A DNA stretch of 64,000 bases from CALDTK01 sp045110575 (GCA_045110575.1 JBGCGF010000033.1:1-64000); one strand, 5' to 3'; counted from the first letter of the stretch, positions 17,250-26,453 are shown. A program made the numbers and translations. The notes: generated from the sequence alone by a model not told the origin.

Positions 17250-19817
17250 CTAAAACATAATCTCCTCATCGTCCGTATTCACACGGCTCTGCAAGGTCAC
17301 GCTCTCATCCTCAGCACCAAAGCCTGAGCTTGTAAACGGCGAACTGCCCGGACGGAACGAATCAAAGTCAACCGCGTCCATATTGTCAAACTTGGCTTGG
17401 TTGGCAATCCACTTAAGTTGGACATCCTTGAGCTCACCGTGACGGTTCTTAGCGATGATGATCTTAGCGACTCCTTTCATAGAGTTGCCATCCTCATCCT
17501 CGGTGATGTCATAGTACTCCGGACGGTAGATGAAGTTCACCATGTCCGCATCCTGCTCAATCGCACCCGACTCACGAAGGTCAGACAGCATAGGTCGCTT
17601 GTCTCCACCACGTTGCTCCACGGCACGTGAAAGCTGAGAGAGGGCGATTACTGGTACGTTGATCTCCTTGGCGAGTTGCTTGAGGTTACGTGAGATGGTT
17701 GAGATCTCTTGCTCTCGGTTGGTACTCTTACCACCAGCACTACCACTCATGAGCTGGAGGTAGTCGATCACGATCATCTGAATGTCGTGCTGCATTTTCA
17801 AACGGCGGCACTTGGCGCGCAATTCGAAAATATTGATGGCTGGGGTATCATCAATAAACAACGGAGCCGCACTCAAGCGCTCGATTCCTTGCTGCAAACG
17901 ATCCCACTCTTCATCGGTGAGTTGACCTGAACGCATCTGGTGTCCGCCAACGCCTGCTTCCATACTGAGGAGACGTTGAACGAGCTGTACGTTTGCCATC
18001 TCTAGAGAGAAGATCGCGACACCTTTGTTGAAGTCCATCGCCGCGTTTCGTGCGATAGAAAGCACGAATGCAGTATTGTGCGTTACTGTGCCGTCACCGA
18101 GTAGGAATCTACGGTTACCATCAATGGTGAAGCCGTAGTAGTCATCAACGCCGTCCTCTTCCAAGGTAAGGGTTGAATTTGTCCAATCTTGATTACTGTT
18201 CCAAGGTTGAGCTTGCTTACGCGGAATGCGAACTGGAATCTCGTCAACATCACCATTGAAGCGCACGCGATAAACGGTGCACTCGTAACCAATAGAAGTG
18301 ATTTTGGCGATTTTCTCCTTGATCGAAGTACGGTATCCGAGTGTGTCGCAGAGGTATTTGATCTGCAACGCGAGTCGCTCGCTTTTTTGAACGATTTCGT
18401 ACGTTTCACCATGGCCAACATTTAAATGACCATCGCTATCAATAAGACCTGCTAGCATTTGCAAACGAATGCTTCTACTGTTTGAAAGGTATTCTTGAGG
18501 AATGTGCTTATTGTTGAGCACACCAAGGTTTCGTAAGTCTGTTTGAAAGGAGTCAAAACGAGCTCGACCTGTATAACCACGTGTTACCCGATAGCCAGGG
18601 CAACGGTCTTGATCAGTGACCGAAACGTTGTCGCCTCGTGTTTTGGCGAAAGCTGAAATAGCCGCAACAGCCTCTTCATCTTGCGTGTAAATTGTCGCAT
18701 TTTCAGATTTTCCATCACCAAGCCAAAGGCCTAAAATGTATGGATCAACTGAAACGTCTTGGTAATCGAATTCAATTGGAACTTTGAAGCCTTTATGGTC
18801 ATTTTGCCACTTGTTACTTTTAGCTAGATAGTCCCTTACCTCAATGTCCGTGACTGTTCCTCGGGGTTCATGAAGCTTGTCTGCACGTGATTTTCGAACA
18901 GTAAGAATATGGCTTTCATTAACGCGGTAGTCCATACCAAACGTCTGACGGACCCAGTACATCTTTTCACGTCCACGCGCAAGTGATTGTACGGTGCGCG
19001 AAGTAGAATCATCTCCCATAAGAAGGTCCCCAACTTGCACATCTTCAACTGCTTTTACGGTACCGTCATACATGATGACAGGTGTGCCTTTACCCAGGCA
19101 CTTACCCATTCCCGGTCTCGCCGCCAAAATGATCAAGTCACTTGGCTGCCAACCGTTGGTCAACTTGTCTAATTCGGTAAAGCCCGTCGGTACACCGGTA
19201 AGACCATCGCCAGACTTGGCTTTGATCTCCTCGAGCAACTTGAGGGCCTTTGGGCCGAGCTCGCCGATACTCTCGACACCACGACTTAGCTTCTCCTCGG
19301 TAATCTTGAAGATGCCTTTCTCTGCCTCATCGAGCAAGTCGAAGACATCATTGGTCTCATCGTACGCATCGCGCAAAATTTCACTTGACACCTTAATAAG
19401 CTCACGTGCAATCGACTTCTGAGCGATGATACGAGCGTGGTACTCCACGTTGGCAGCCGAACCGACACGATTCGACAACTGTACCAAGCGATACGGTCCG
19501 CCGGCCTTGTCCAATTCGCCTGTTTTGCGAAGTTGATCATTGACCGTAATCAGGTCAATCGCCGTGTTGTTATCAAACAAGGCGAGCATGCAGCGATAGA
19601 TCGCTTGGTGCCCTTCCGAGTAAAAACTGTCCGGTTGTAGAATATCAAGTACGACCGAAATCGCATCCTTGTCTAGCATGATCGCTCCAAGAACGACCTC
19701 TTCTACGTCAAGCGCCTGTGGCTGTACTTTGCCATACGCCAATGATGGGTCAACCTTGCTGCTGCGGCGCTTCAGGTCGGCGGATGAACCAATACGAGGG
19801 GAGGGCTTGTCTGACAT
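17250..19817 (-). CDS. dnaB: Replicative DNA helicase DnaB interrupted by an in-frame intein
   Basis: 855 aa from the ATG at 19817 (a GTG at 19850 is possible). Without the 342-residue intein the helicase is 513 aa, normal for DnaB. Residues 35-140 are the DnaB N-terminal domain (QALDVEEVVLGAIMLDKDA). The RecA-like core follows, with Walker A PGMGK split by the intein after Lys239 and continuing T-A-F-V-L, Walker B IQMIVIDYLQLM, the switch QLSRAVEQRGGDKRPMLSDL, and the DADMVNFIYRPEYYD motif. It unwinds DNA ahead of the replisome, so activity depends on splicing. The C-terminus (DDEEIMF) is acidic. It lies alone between convergent or unrelated genes. Confidence 0.95.
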   Translation of the reverse strand: MSDKPSPRIGSSADLKRRSSKVDPSLAYGKVQPQALDVEEVVLGAIMLDKDAISVVLDILQPDSFYSEGHQAIYRCMLALFDNNTAIDLITVNDQLRKTGELDKAGGPYRLVQLSNRVGSAANVEYHARIIAQKSIARELIKVSSEILRDAYDETNDVFDLLDEAEKGIFKITEEKLSRGVESIGELGPKALKLLEEIKAKSGDGLTGVPTGFTELDKLTNGWQPSDLIILAARPGMGKCLGKGTPVIMYDGTVKAVEDVQVGDLLMGDDSTSRTVQSLARGREKMYWVRQTFGMDYRVNESHILTVRKSRADKLHEPRGTVTDIEVRDYLAKSNKWQNDHKGFKVPIEFDYQDVSVDPYILGLWLGDGKSENATIYTQDEEAVAAISAFAKTRGDNVSVTDQDRCPGYRVTRGYTGRARFDSFQTDLRNLGVLNNKHIPQEYLSNSRSIRLQMLAGLIDSDGHLNVGHGETYEIVQKSERLALQIKYLCDTLGYRTSIKEKIAKITSIGYECTVYRVRFNGDVDEIPVRIPRKQAQPWNSNQDWTNSTLTLEEDGVDDYYGFTIDGNRRFLLGDGTVTHNTAFVLSIARNAAMDFNKGVAIFSLEMANVQLVQRLLSMEAGVGGHQMRSGQLTDEEWDRLQQGIERLSAAPLFIDDTPAINIFELRAKCRRLKMQHDIQMIVIDYLQLMSGSAGGKSTNREQEISTISRNLKQLAKEINVPVIALSQLSRAVEQRGGDKRPMLSDLRESGAIEQDADMVNFIYRPEYYDITEDEDGNSMKGVAKIIIAKNRHGELKDVQLKWIANQAKFDNMDAVDFDSFRPGSSPFTSSGFGAEDESVTLQSRVNTDDEEIMF
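18075..19100 (-). other. DnaB intein (342 aa) with LAGLIDADG homing endonuclease
   Basis: The element starts at Cys240 (CLGKGTPVIMYDG, block A) and ends VTHN just before Thr582. The splice-active residues are intact: N-terminal Cys, block B NESHILTV, penultimate His, terminal Asn, and Thr as +1 nucleophile. The endonuclease part has both dodecapeptide motifs, LGLWLGDGKSE and LAGLIDSDGHLN, with the acidic residues kept, so it may be an active homing endonuclease. Block F is YYGFTIDGNRRFLLGDG. It sits in the Walker A loop, a known DnaB insertion point, where a cut would hit the most conserved part of the gene. It also carries one copy of the 14-base word (18640-18653). Confidence 0.95.
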
Positions 19818-20184
19818 AGTAGTTGGCTGAGCGTAGGTGAGCGGTTCCACAAGATACTTGCTAGGAATCTTGCAAAACGATCATCCTTTTAACTCCAACG
19901 TCATTTCTCGGTGGGAAGCGTGGGGAGAAGTAGATTAAACCGCTGTCTCCTTGTCTGATTGCTGAGCATTCCGCTGTTGAAACGTCCTCGCGCTTTGTCC
20001 TGCCGAACCACTGGTTCTTAGAAAAAAATAAGAAAGCACCTGCAGAGCATCTCGCTCGCATCTCTAGTGCCATCCAGTTATGCATCCAGCAGCGTAGCGA
20101 TCCAGCAACGAAGTGCTCATGCCTCCATCCTGGATAGCGTCCCTATGGAAGTCTCACATCCCAAATCTCGCGTCCCACATTCCT
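19818..20184. other. Intergenic stretch with an isolated GAACCACTGGTTC palindrome
   Basis: No gene is supported here. The stretch holds the 13-bp palindrome at 20005-20017, also present at 26454-26466, followed by an A-run, and a short imperfect repeat of CATCCAGCA(G/A)CG-like words near 20080-20115. Confidence 0.5.
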
Positions 20185-20865
20185 TTAACACTTCCCCTCA
20201 GCCAACAATGCCTCAACTGCTTTCACAGCCTCCGTTGCTTGCTCGAGCTCAGAGCGTGTCTTCTCCTGATCCTTCTCGTTCTCCTTGATCTTCTTCTCTG
20301 CTTGCTCGATTGCTTTTTTCGCACGCTCAATGTCACTGAGGTAGCCTTTGTGGGCGCGCTCCAACTGCGTCAATTCTTTCTCTACTTTGTCTAGACTCTT
20401 TTGCTCGACATCAAGATCTTGTTGAATAGACTCGACGCAAAGAATTTGACCGTACTCCGTCATCAGCGCATTGAAACGTTCAACATCGCGATCAGCACTC
20501 GCACCACTAATGAAGTCTCCACGCTCGCTGATCCAAACGGTTGTCTTTACAGCCTCGCCTTGCTCTTCAAACATGGCGTAGACGTCAAGTCCATCCTCAC
20601 CGCCGATGCCGTCAATGAAGATTGCTTCGGTCTTAAATTTCTCAGGCTTCGAGCGCTTGCTCTTTCCGCCATACTGCTTCATGAGGTCACGCCACACACT
20701 TGCGGCCAGCTTGCTATCAGCACCAGCTACTGTCGTAGTCATGCCATCGTAAGGGCCAAGACTCATCGATTTTAACTCGAAAGCAACTTTGGTCTGCGCA
20801 AACATCATCGTTGAGATGAAGCAAAAAGCGAGAAGTGCGAGGGTGCGGGTAAGTATCATTTTCAT
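20185..20865 (-). CDS. Secreted or periplasmic coiled-coil protein of unknown function
   Basis: About 226 aa from the ATG at 20865, which gives a signal peptide MKMILTRTLALLAFCFIS, then TMMFAQ. An upstream in-frame start at 20907 would bury it. Residues 25-135 form a mixed domain (ELKSMSLGPYDGMTTTVAGA, then KFKTEAIFIDGIGGEDGLDVYAMFEEQ). From about residue 145 to the end is a long charged coiled coil (VEKELTQLERAHKGYLSDIE, KKIKENEKDQEKTRSELEQA). No enzyme motif is recognised. It could be an envelope structural or chaperone-like factor. The neighbours give no clue. Confidence 0.7.
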   Translation of the reverse strand: MKMILTRTLALLAFCFISTMMFAQTKVAFELKSMSLGPYDGMTTTVAGADSKLAASVWRDLMKQYGGKSKRSKPEKFKTEAIFIDGIGGEDGLDVYAMFEEQGEAVKTTVWISERGDFISGASADRDVERFNALMTEYGQILCVESIQQDLDVEQKSLDKVEKELTQLERAHKGYLSDIERAKKAIEQAEKKIKENEKDQEKTRSELEQATEAVKAVEALLAEGKC

Positions 20866-21140
20866 AGTCAGTCTTCTTTTAGATAGTCTAGTCTCAAGTC
20901 CAGACACTCCAATTTACAGGTTTCAGGTAATCAAGGTTACGAATGCGATGTTAAACATTGAGCGTGTCTTTCAAATCTCTCTTCGCTAAAAAACCTTGTA
21001 GTTGAGCCTGCCTTGCGTTGAAAATACTCGTAACAGCGTTGCTATCCTTCCGTTTTTCGTCTTGATCAAACTCATCTACAATTGAATTTCATCAGAACTC
21101 GACTCCTAAGACATCCTCTAGCACACTACCTTCCCTCGAC

Positions 21141-22559
21141 GTGAATATCAAGGCATACATCAACGGTGAGTGGTTCGAAGAATCAAACACTGAGACGCTC
21201 CCCATCTACAATCCTGCCGAGGCGAAAGTCTATGCGCAGCTTCCTATCGCTTCCGCTAAAACCGTAGACGCCGCCTATCAGGCAGCCAAAGCGGCTTTCC
21301 CAGCATGGTCCAACCTGTCTGCTGCCGAACGAGGCGACTGGATGAGAAAACTAGCCGACGGGATTGAAGCACGCTTTGAAGAGTTTGTCGCTGCAGAAAG
21401 TCGTGATTCTGGCAAACCCTTAGCAGTTAGCCGTACTGTGGACATCCCACGTGCAATGACCAACCTGCGGTTCTTTGCCGATGCAGCTACACAATTCTCA
21501 AGCGAAAGCCACAGCGCCCTCGGAGGGTCGGTCAACTATACGTTGCGCCATCCGCTAGGACCGGTTGCTTGTATCTCACCTTGGAACTTGCCGCTCTACC
21601 TATTCACGTGGAAGATCGCACCAGCGCTAGCCGTTGGAAACACCGTCGTCGCCAAGCCTTCGGAGGTTACTCCAATGACGGCGCACCTACTGGCCGATGT
21701 GGCCAAGGAGGTCGGTTTTCCGAAAGGAGTACTCAACATCGTACACGGCACAGGCCTTCCTACAGGAGAAGCCATCGTTAATCATCCCGACGTTAAGGCC
21801 GTCAGCTTTACAGGAGGCACTTCTACAGGAAAGCGTATCGCTCAGCACTTAGCGCCTCGCTTTGTAAAGTATTCGCTCGAACTCGGCGGTAAGAACCCAG
21901 TCCTCGTCTTCCCAGATGCAGACATGGACGCGGCAGTGACGACGACGGTTCGCTCAAGCTTCGCCAACTCTGGTCAAATTTGTCTCTGTGGTAGCCGCGT
22001 ATACATCCACAGCAGTGTCTATGACGCTTTCCGAGATCGACTTGTAGCTTCCGCCAAAACCCTCGTTGTGGGTCCGCCCGATAGCGATGCAAACATGGGA
22101 CCTCTCGTCAGCAAACCTCACCGTGACAAGGTTGCTGCTTATGTCGATCAAGCGCGAAAAGACGGTGCAACCGTCCACGTAGGAGGCACGGAATTACCAA
22201 GCGAAGGCTATTACTATCCGCCAACCATCCTTGAAGGCTTAGCCCACGATAACGCGTGTTTCCAAGAAGAAATATTTGGTCCGGTGATTACGCTTCATGC
22301 CTTCGATACCGAAGAAGAAGCACTCGCCTTAGCCAACGACACAGAATACGGCCTAGCTGCAGTGGTTTGGAGTCAAGACATCAAGCGTTGCATGCGCCTC
22401 AGCGTAGGACTCAATGCTGGAATCGTCTGGATCAATACCTGGCTCAACCGTGATCTCCGAACACCTTTTGGCGGCATGAACCAGAGTGGCTTCGGTCGCG
22501 AAGGCGGACAAGAGGCCTTGCGCTTTTTCAGCAACGTTAAGAACGTCTGCATTGGCTAA
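21141..22559 (+). CDS. NAD(P)+-dependent aldehyde dehydrogenase
   Basis: 472 aa, the typical length of a class 1/2-type ALDH. It oxidises an aldehyde to the carboxylate in the cytosol. The substrate-channel segment PLGPVACISPWNLPLYLFTW, the cofactor loop FTGGTSTGK, the general base Glu247 in LELGGKNP and the catalytic Cys281 in NSGQICLCGSR are all present, as is the C-terminal PFGGMNQSGFGREGG. The overall flavour is close to 2-hydroxymuconic-semialdehyde or aminomuconate dehydrogenases, so an aromatic or tryptophan catabolic aldehyde is possible but not proven. The start is a GTG at 21141. A GntR regulator is convergent 36 bases downstream. It contains one exact (22047-22060) and one near copy (21249-21262) of the 14-base word. 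Confidence 0.9.
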   Translation: MNIKAYINGEWFEESNTETLPIYNPAEAKVYAQLPIASAKTVDAAYQAAKAAFPAWSNLSAAERGDWMRKLADGIEARFEEFVAAESRDSGKPLAVSRTVDIPRAMTNLRFFADAATQFSSESHSALGGSVNYTLRHPLGPVACISPWNLPLYLFTWKIAPALAVGNTVVAKPSEVTPMTAHLLADVAKEVGFPKGVLNIVHGTGLPTGEAIVNHPDVKAVSFTGGTSTGKRIAQHLAPRFVKYSLELGGKNPVLVFPDADMDAAVTTTVRSSFANSGQICLCGSRVYIHSSVYDAFRDRLVASAKTLVVGPPDSDANMGPLVSKPHRDKVAAYVDQARKDGATVHVGGTELPSEGYYYPPTILEGLAHDNACFQEEIFGPVITLHAFDTEEEALALANDTEYGLAAVVWSQDIKRCMRLSVGLNAGIVWINTWLNRDLRTPFGGMNQSGFGREGGQEALRFFSNVKNVCIG

Positions 22560-22595
22560 GCGCCTGTCTTGGAAATCCTACTTCTAAGGCACGCT

Positions 22596-23216
22596 CTAAA
22601 ACGCTAGCTTAATCGCCAGCCAATCTTGCCGTAGTGCCTCAATGGCGCCTTCACGATCGCTGTTCTCAAGTCTGCTGATAATGCGCTTGTGCGTACCTAT
22701 GATCTGCTGTGTGTGCTCATCGCTTGAGAAGTAATCGCTCATGTAGAAGTAGAGACGCACCTTCATCTCAAAGAGTAAGTTTCCTATGTGAGATCCATCA
22801 AAGAAACGGGTCAGTTCTTTGTGAAAATCGAGGTCAGTAAGGAAGCGTTCAGAAGGAGTAATGGCATCGCTTATCGCTTCATTGGCGTTGGTCAGCGAGC
22901 GGATATTCAGCTGGCCTGGAGGGGCCGCTAAGATTGCCTGTGACTCCAGTCCAATGATTGCTTGTAAGAGTTTATTCGCCTCCTCTTTGTCTAGTCTTGC
23001 CAGATGAAATCCACGTTTTGGCTCGACCTTTACCAGGCCACTATGACTGAGTTGCGCCATGGCTTCTCGCAATGGAGTGACGGAGCAATCCAATCGCTTT
23101 GCGAAAAAGGGGAGGTTCAGTCGATCGCCAGGAAGAATGTATCCCGAGGTGATTAGAAACTCCAAGATGTAAGCGCGAGCAGTATCTCGGGTTACTAATG
23201 ATTGATTTACAGGCAT
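22596..23216 (-). CDS. GntR-family (FadR/VanR-like) transcription regulator
   Basis: 206 aa from the ATG at 23216; a TTG 15 bases upstream is less likely. An N-terminal winged helix (residues 10-75: LPFFAKRLDCSVTPLREAMA, then LVKVEPKRGFHLARL) is followed by an all-helical FCD-type ligand domain (FHKELTRFFDGS, IIGTHKRIISRLENSDREGA) that usually binds a carboxylate effector, often with a metal. It is divergent from the PLP enzyme at 23361 across 144 bp holding a 25-bp inverted repeat (23315-23339), and convergent with the aldehyde dehydrogenase. It probably controls the PLP enzyme and itself. Confidence 0.88.
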   Translation of the reverse strand: MPVNQSLVTRDTARAYILEFLITSGYILPGDRLNLPFFAKRLDCSVTPLREAMAQLSHSGLVKVEPKRGFHLARLDKEEANKLLQAIIGLESQAILAAPPGQLNIRSLTNANEAISDAITPSERFLTDLDFHKELTRFFDGSHIGNLLFEMKVRLYFYMSDYFSSDEHTQQIIGTHKRIISRLENSDREGAIEALRQDWLAIKLAF

Positions 23217-23314
23217 ATGGCTATCGAGCAAATGGTGTGGTCCTTTCGTATACGATTACGCTATGCTGTTTGTTTTCTTTTCTGGGCTCTACTTTACCAC
23301 AGTTCAACTGACAT

Positions 23315-23339
23315 CATGCAGTAGCAACTCTATTGCATG
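23315..23339. promoter_or_regulatory. Candidate operator for the GntR regulator
   Basis: Arms CATGCAGTAG (23315-23324) and CTATTGCATG (23330-23339) form an inverted repeat with one mismatch around a 5-bp spacer, 21 bases before the start of the PLP enzyme gene and between it and the divergent regulator. Position and symmetry fit a dimeric GntR site. Confidence 0.55.
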
Positions 23340-23360
23340 AACAGGGTTAACTAAAATACT

Positions 23361-24497
23361 ATGTCTCACCACCTTGCCACTCAATGCGTCCATGCTGGAA
23401 GCCACACCGATGTTCCTACACAAGGGACAGTCGCACCGATCCAAACAAGTACCGCTTACGGATACTTGCATAGCGATGATCGTCAGTATCCGCGTTATTT
23501 CAACACGGCAAACCAGCAACGTGTCGCTACCAAAGTCGCCACGTTAGAAGGTGCGGCTGAAGGCATTCTTTTTGGCTCTGGGATGGCAGCTATTTCATCT
23601 GCTTTGTTTGCTTTTTTAGAGCCAGGTGACCATGTCTTGATGCAAACAGGCTTGTACGGTGGCACAACGTCACTAGCAGAAGATGACTTGAAGCGACTGG
23701 GCATTGAGGTGAGTTATACCGCAGGCTTGAGTATTCTTGATTTTGAGTCGGGCTTTCGCCAAAACACCAAAGTCGTTTACCTCGAGACTCCTAGTAACCC
23801 CTTACTAAACCTTGTCGACGTCGAGGCGGTGGCTGGCCTTGCACGAAAGCATGGTGCCGTGAGTATGATTGACAACACGTTTGCCAGTCCGATCAACCAA
23901 ACGCCTCATCGGTTGGGTATTGATATCGTGCTGCATAGTGCGACCAAATACCTTGGAGGGCATAGCGATATCACCGCTGGTATTGCAGTTGGCTCTGAAG
24001 CACACATGAAGGAGGTTTTGGCGAAAGCTAGACACTTTGGAGGCAGTTGTGAAGCCCAAACAGCAGCACTCCTAGAACGATCGATTAAGACACTAGCACT
24101 ACGTGTCCGTCAGCAAAATGCCAATGCACAGGCAATGGCCGAGTGGCTTGAAGCAAGAGTCGAGATCGCTCGCGTAAACTATCCTGGACTCGCGAGCCAT
24201 CCGCAGCATGAGCTCGCCAAACGTCAAATGCACGGGTTTGGGGGGATGCTCAGCTTTGAGCTGGTTGAAGGCTTTGATCCGGTCGCTTTTCAGCAAAACC
24301 TAAAGCTCGTTGCAAGTGCGATGAGCCTTGGTGGCGTGGATACAAGTGTATGTAGCGCCTACCTCACGAGTCACCGTACGATTAGCGCGGAGCGACGAGC
24401 AGCAGAAGGCATTTCCGATCAACTCATCCGCATGAGCATGGGGATTGAAGATGTACGGGATTTGCAAGAAGACGTAGCGCAGGCGCTCAAAAAGTAA
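23361..24497 (+). CDS. Transsulfuration-family PLP enzyme (Cys/Met metabolism)
   Basis: 378 aa, the normal size for the MetB/MetC/MetY/methionine gamma-lyase fold. The PLP-binding Lys196 is in HSATKYLGGHSD, the cofactor ring contact region in VVYLETPSNPLLN, and the phosphate loop near FGSGMAAISSAL. The N-terminus (HLATQCVHAGSHTD) and C-terminus (VRMSMGIEDVRDLQEDVAQA-like) are typical. The chemistry could be cystathionine gamma-synthase, cystathionine lyase or methionine gamma-lyase, which cannot be separated by eye. A divergent GntR regulator and palindromic operator suggest inducible, perhaps degradative, use. It carries two copies of the 14-base word in opposite orientations (23752-23765, 24015-24028). 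Confidence 0.88.
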   Translation: MSHHLATQCVHAGSHTDVPTQGTVAPIQTSTAYGYLHSDDRQYPRYFNTANQQRVATKVATLEGAAEGILFGSGMAAISSALFAFLEPGDHVLMQTGLYGGTTSLAEDDLKRLGIEVSYTAGLSILDFESGFRQNTKVVYLETPSNPLLNLVDVEAVAGLARKHGAVSMIDNTFASPINQTPHRLGIDIVLHSATKYLGGHSDITAGIAVGSEAHMKEVLAKARHFGGSCEAQTAALLERSIKTLALRVRQQNANAQAMAEWLEARVEIARVNYPGLASHPQHELAKRQMHGFGGMLSFELVEGFDPVAFQQNLKLVASAMSLGGVDTSVCSAYLTSHRTISAERRAAEGISDQLIRMSMGIEDVRDLQEDVAQALKK

Positions 24498-24513
24498 TGC
24501 GCAGGCCGCGGTG

Positions 24514-25053
24514 TTATTCTGCCTCGGAAGTGAATGTCTCAGGGCTATTGTCCTGAAAGCCTTGTTCGATAAGCGCTGGCTTTTCGAACATGAAAGGTAA
24601 ATTTTCATCAATGACTTTCGCTCCAGGAATGGAATCGTGCCAGCCGTCTTTAAGTTCTCCTAAGTAGCTGAAGGCATCGAACGGAATCATTCGACAGGCG
24701 CTCCTCTTTAGGATATCCTCAAACGTTAGTGGCTCACCGCTTTGTTTTACGGCTCTTGTTTTGGTGATGAATTTTCCAACCGATTTGCCCTTAAGAAAAA
24801 ATTCTATGATGGTATAGTATACGGTCATTAGGAAGGCCCCAACTATATATTCTGTTGCTGTGCGGGAGAAAGAATCATCCTCGATGAAAAGGATGTTGTT
24901 TTCATCAATCAGTAAAATGACTACCGAAATTATCGTGATCAAGCCCAGGTAAATAAGGTAGTCAATCACGTAATTAGTGAAGCGTTTGCCTTTACTAGCC
25001 TCGTGGTACTGTTGTATGGGATGGTCGAATAAATCTTGTTCTAAGGAATTCAT
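24514..25053 (-). CDS. RDD-family membrane protein
   Basis: 179 aa with three predicted membrane segments: YVIDYLIYLGLITIISVVIL, then YIVGAFLMTVYYTIIEFFL. The first follows the Arg-Asp-type entry of the family (KGKRFTNYVIDYL). The hallmark GKSVGKFITKTRAV after the second segment and the downstream ILKRSACRMIPFDAF are both typical of RDD proteins. Their role is unclear; transport or ion-exchange links have been proposed for some. It is convergent with the PLP enzyme, 16 bp apart. Confidence 0.88.
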   Translation of the reverse strand: MNSLEQDLFDHPIQQYHEASKGKRFTNYVIDYLIYLGLITIISVVILLIDENNILFIEDDSFSRTATEYIVGAFLMTVYYTIIEFFLKGKSVGKFITKTRAVKQSGEPLTFEDILKRSACRMIPFDAFSYLGELKDGWHDSIPGAKVIDENLPFMFEKPALIEQGFQDNSPETFTSEAE

Positions 25054-25223
25054 AGCTAGTTCTATTTAAGAGCGGAAACTCAAGCTGATACGATAGTGTA
25101 AATGAACTCGCTTTCGAGAACGTGCGCAAATATTTAAGTTTTGAGTGATGCCGCGGCACTGCTACTGGGCGTCCACCACTGCTTCGCTTAGGAAACATTT
25201 AATCCTGTTCAATTCATGGTTTT

Positions 25224-25268
25224 CGTACGATCTGCCGACCTATCGGCGTTCCAAACGCCTATCGTACG
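25224..25268 (+). promoter_or_regulatory. Two-level hairpin in the leader of the GH3 gene
   Basis: CGTACGAT (25224-25231) pairs with ATCGTACG (25261-25268) and encloses a second stem GCCGA/TCGGC (25234-25238 and 25243-25247). It ends 25 bases before the ATG at 25294. It may be a leader structure; no T-run follows. Confidence 0.45.
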
Positions 25269-25293
25269 TTTACAGCGCATCGACCACTATCAC

Positions 25294-26427
25294 ATGAAAC
25301 ACTTCTTCCTTCTTACAGCACTAGCCTTCATTGCAGCGTGTAATGCGCAAGACGCTTCGACTTCAGTTGAGGAAGTTGTAGTTGCGCCACCTCGATTACT
25401 AGAGCAGGTCTATGTCAGTGATACCTCGATCTACGCGCGCAAAGCTGCAGCGGCCTTTGAAATGCTCACGGACTCGCAGCGAGTTGCACAAATGATCATG
25501 ACGACAGGTGGTCGTCTAGGAAAGTCACAAGAAGAGATCGCTTCCTTGATCAAGGACGGCGTTGTCGGAGGATCGATCTACCTCGCTAACGAACTGGAAG
25601 ATCATCGAAGTCAAGTCGCGGCAAGTAACGCCGTGGGGGAGCAATATGCTCCGCTTCCACTTTGGTTTGCAATAGACGCAGAGCCTAGCCTTATGCATCG
25701 TCGCATCGTTGGCGGACCTCCAGTTATGCCGGCAGCAGACATGCAGAATGATCAAGATGTCCAGGTGGCAGTCAAGACAATTGATTCACTGATCTCTGAT
25801 CTCGGCTACCACTGGAACTATGCGCCAGTCCTTGACTTAGGCACAGAAAACGCAGCGATCAAGAACCGCAGTTTTGGATTTGAGGCAAAGACTGTAGCTG
25901 AGCGATCAATCACTTATGTAAACGAAACGCAGGCCGACGGCGTCCTCGCTTGTATTAAGCACTTTCCAGGTCATGGCCTTGTTGAAGGTGACAGTCACAA
26001 AGGCTCTGTCTTTATCGACGGGGAGATGAAGGAATATGGCGTCTATGAGGAGGTTTTGGCGAAAGCTGACCCGCTCTCACTCATGGTAGGCCATATCACG
26101 ATCAAGAACAATGAGTTTGATACCGAAGGTCTTCCGGCAAGTTTAAGTCGACGCGTTACGCACGACCTCGTTCGTGATAAGCTCGGCTATGAAGGCATCG
26201 TAGTCACCGATGCAATCAACATGATGGCAGCGGCTTCAAAGTATGGAAAAGAGGCACCACTCATGGCCAGTAAAGCCGGCGCAGATGTGATCCTCATGCC
26301 TGTTGACGAGCGGCTAACAATGCGAATGATCTTGGATGAAATGGCCAAGGATCCTGCTTACAAGGCACAGGTGTACCGAAGTGTAGATCGCGTATTGAGG
26401 GCGAAAGCTTGGTTGGGGCTGTTGTAA
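25294..26427 (+). CDS. Glycoside hydrolase family 3 lipoprotein (beta-N-acetylhexosaminidase-like)
   Basis: 377 aa from the ATG at 25294, which opens a lipoprotein signal (MKHFFLLTALAFIAAC, lipid Cys16). The upstream 78 bases of open frame include the leader hairpin and are unlikely to be translated. The GH3 N-terminal TIM-barrel hallmarks are present: KHFPGHG followed by DSHKG (the His/Asp dyad loop of NagZ-type enzymes) and the nucleophile region GIVVTDAINMMAA. The length fits single-domain NagZ-like enzymes without the C-terminal GH3 domain. It probably releases N-acetylhexosamines from peptidoglycan fragments or chitin at the outer membrane or periplasm. A 9-bp hairpin overlaps its stop codon (26424-26444). 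Confidence 0.88.
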   Translation: MKHFFLLTALAFIAACNAQDASTSVEEVVVAPPRLLEQVYVSDTSIYARKAAAAFEMLTDSQRVAQMIMTTGGRLGKSQEEIASLIKDGVVGGSIYLANELEDHRSQVAASNAVGEQYAPLPLWFAIDAEPSLMHRRIVGGPPVMPAADMQNDQDVQVAVKTIDSLISDLGYHWNYAPVLDLGTENAAIKNRSFGFEAKTVAERSITYVNETQADGVLACIKHFPGHGLVEGDSHKGSVFIDGEMKEYGVYEEVLAKADPLSLMVGHITIKNNEFDTEGLPASLSRRVTHDLVRDKLGYEGIVVTDAINMMAAASKYGKEAPLMASKAGADVILMPVDERLTMRMILDEMAKDPAYKAQVYRSVDRVLRAKAWLGLL

Positions 26428-26444
26428 AAGTCGAAGACTTTTAC
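26424..26444 (+). terminator. Hairpin overlapping the GH3 stop codon
   Basis: GTAAAAGTC (26424-26432) pairs perfectly with GACTTTTAC (26436-26444) over a GAA loop. The strong short stem at the 3' end suggests a terminator or mRNA-end stabiliser, although no T-run follows. Confidence 0.5.
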
Positions 26445-26453
26445 CTGTCCTGA

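Noticed and set aside
18987..19422. Plus-strand frames opposite the intein and dnaB
   Set aside because: No recognisable protein; they overlap strongly conserved dnaB and intein motifs.
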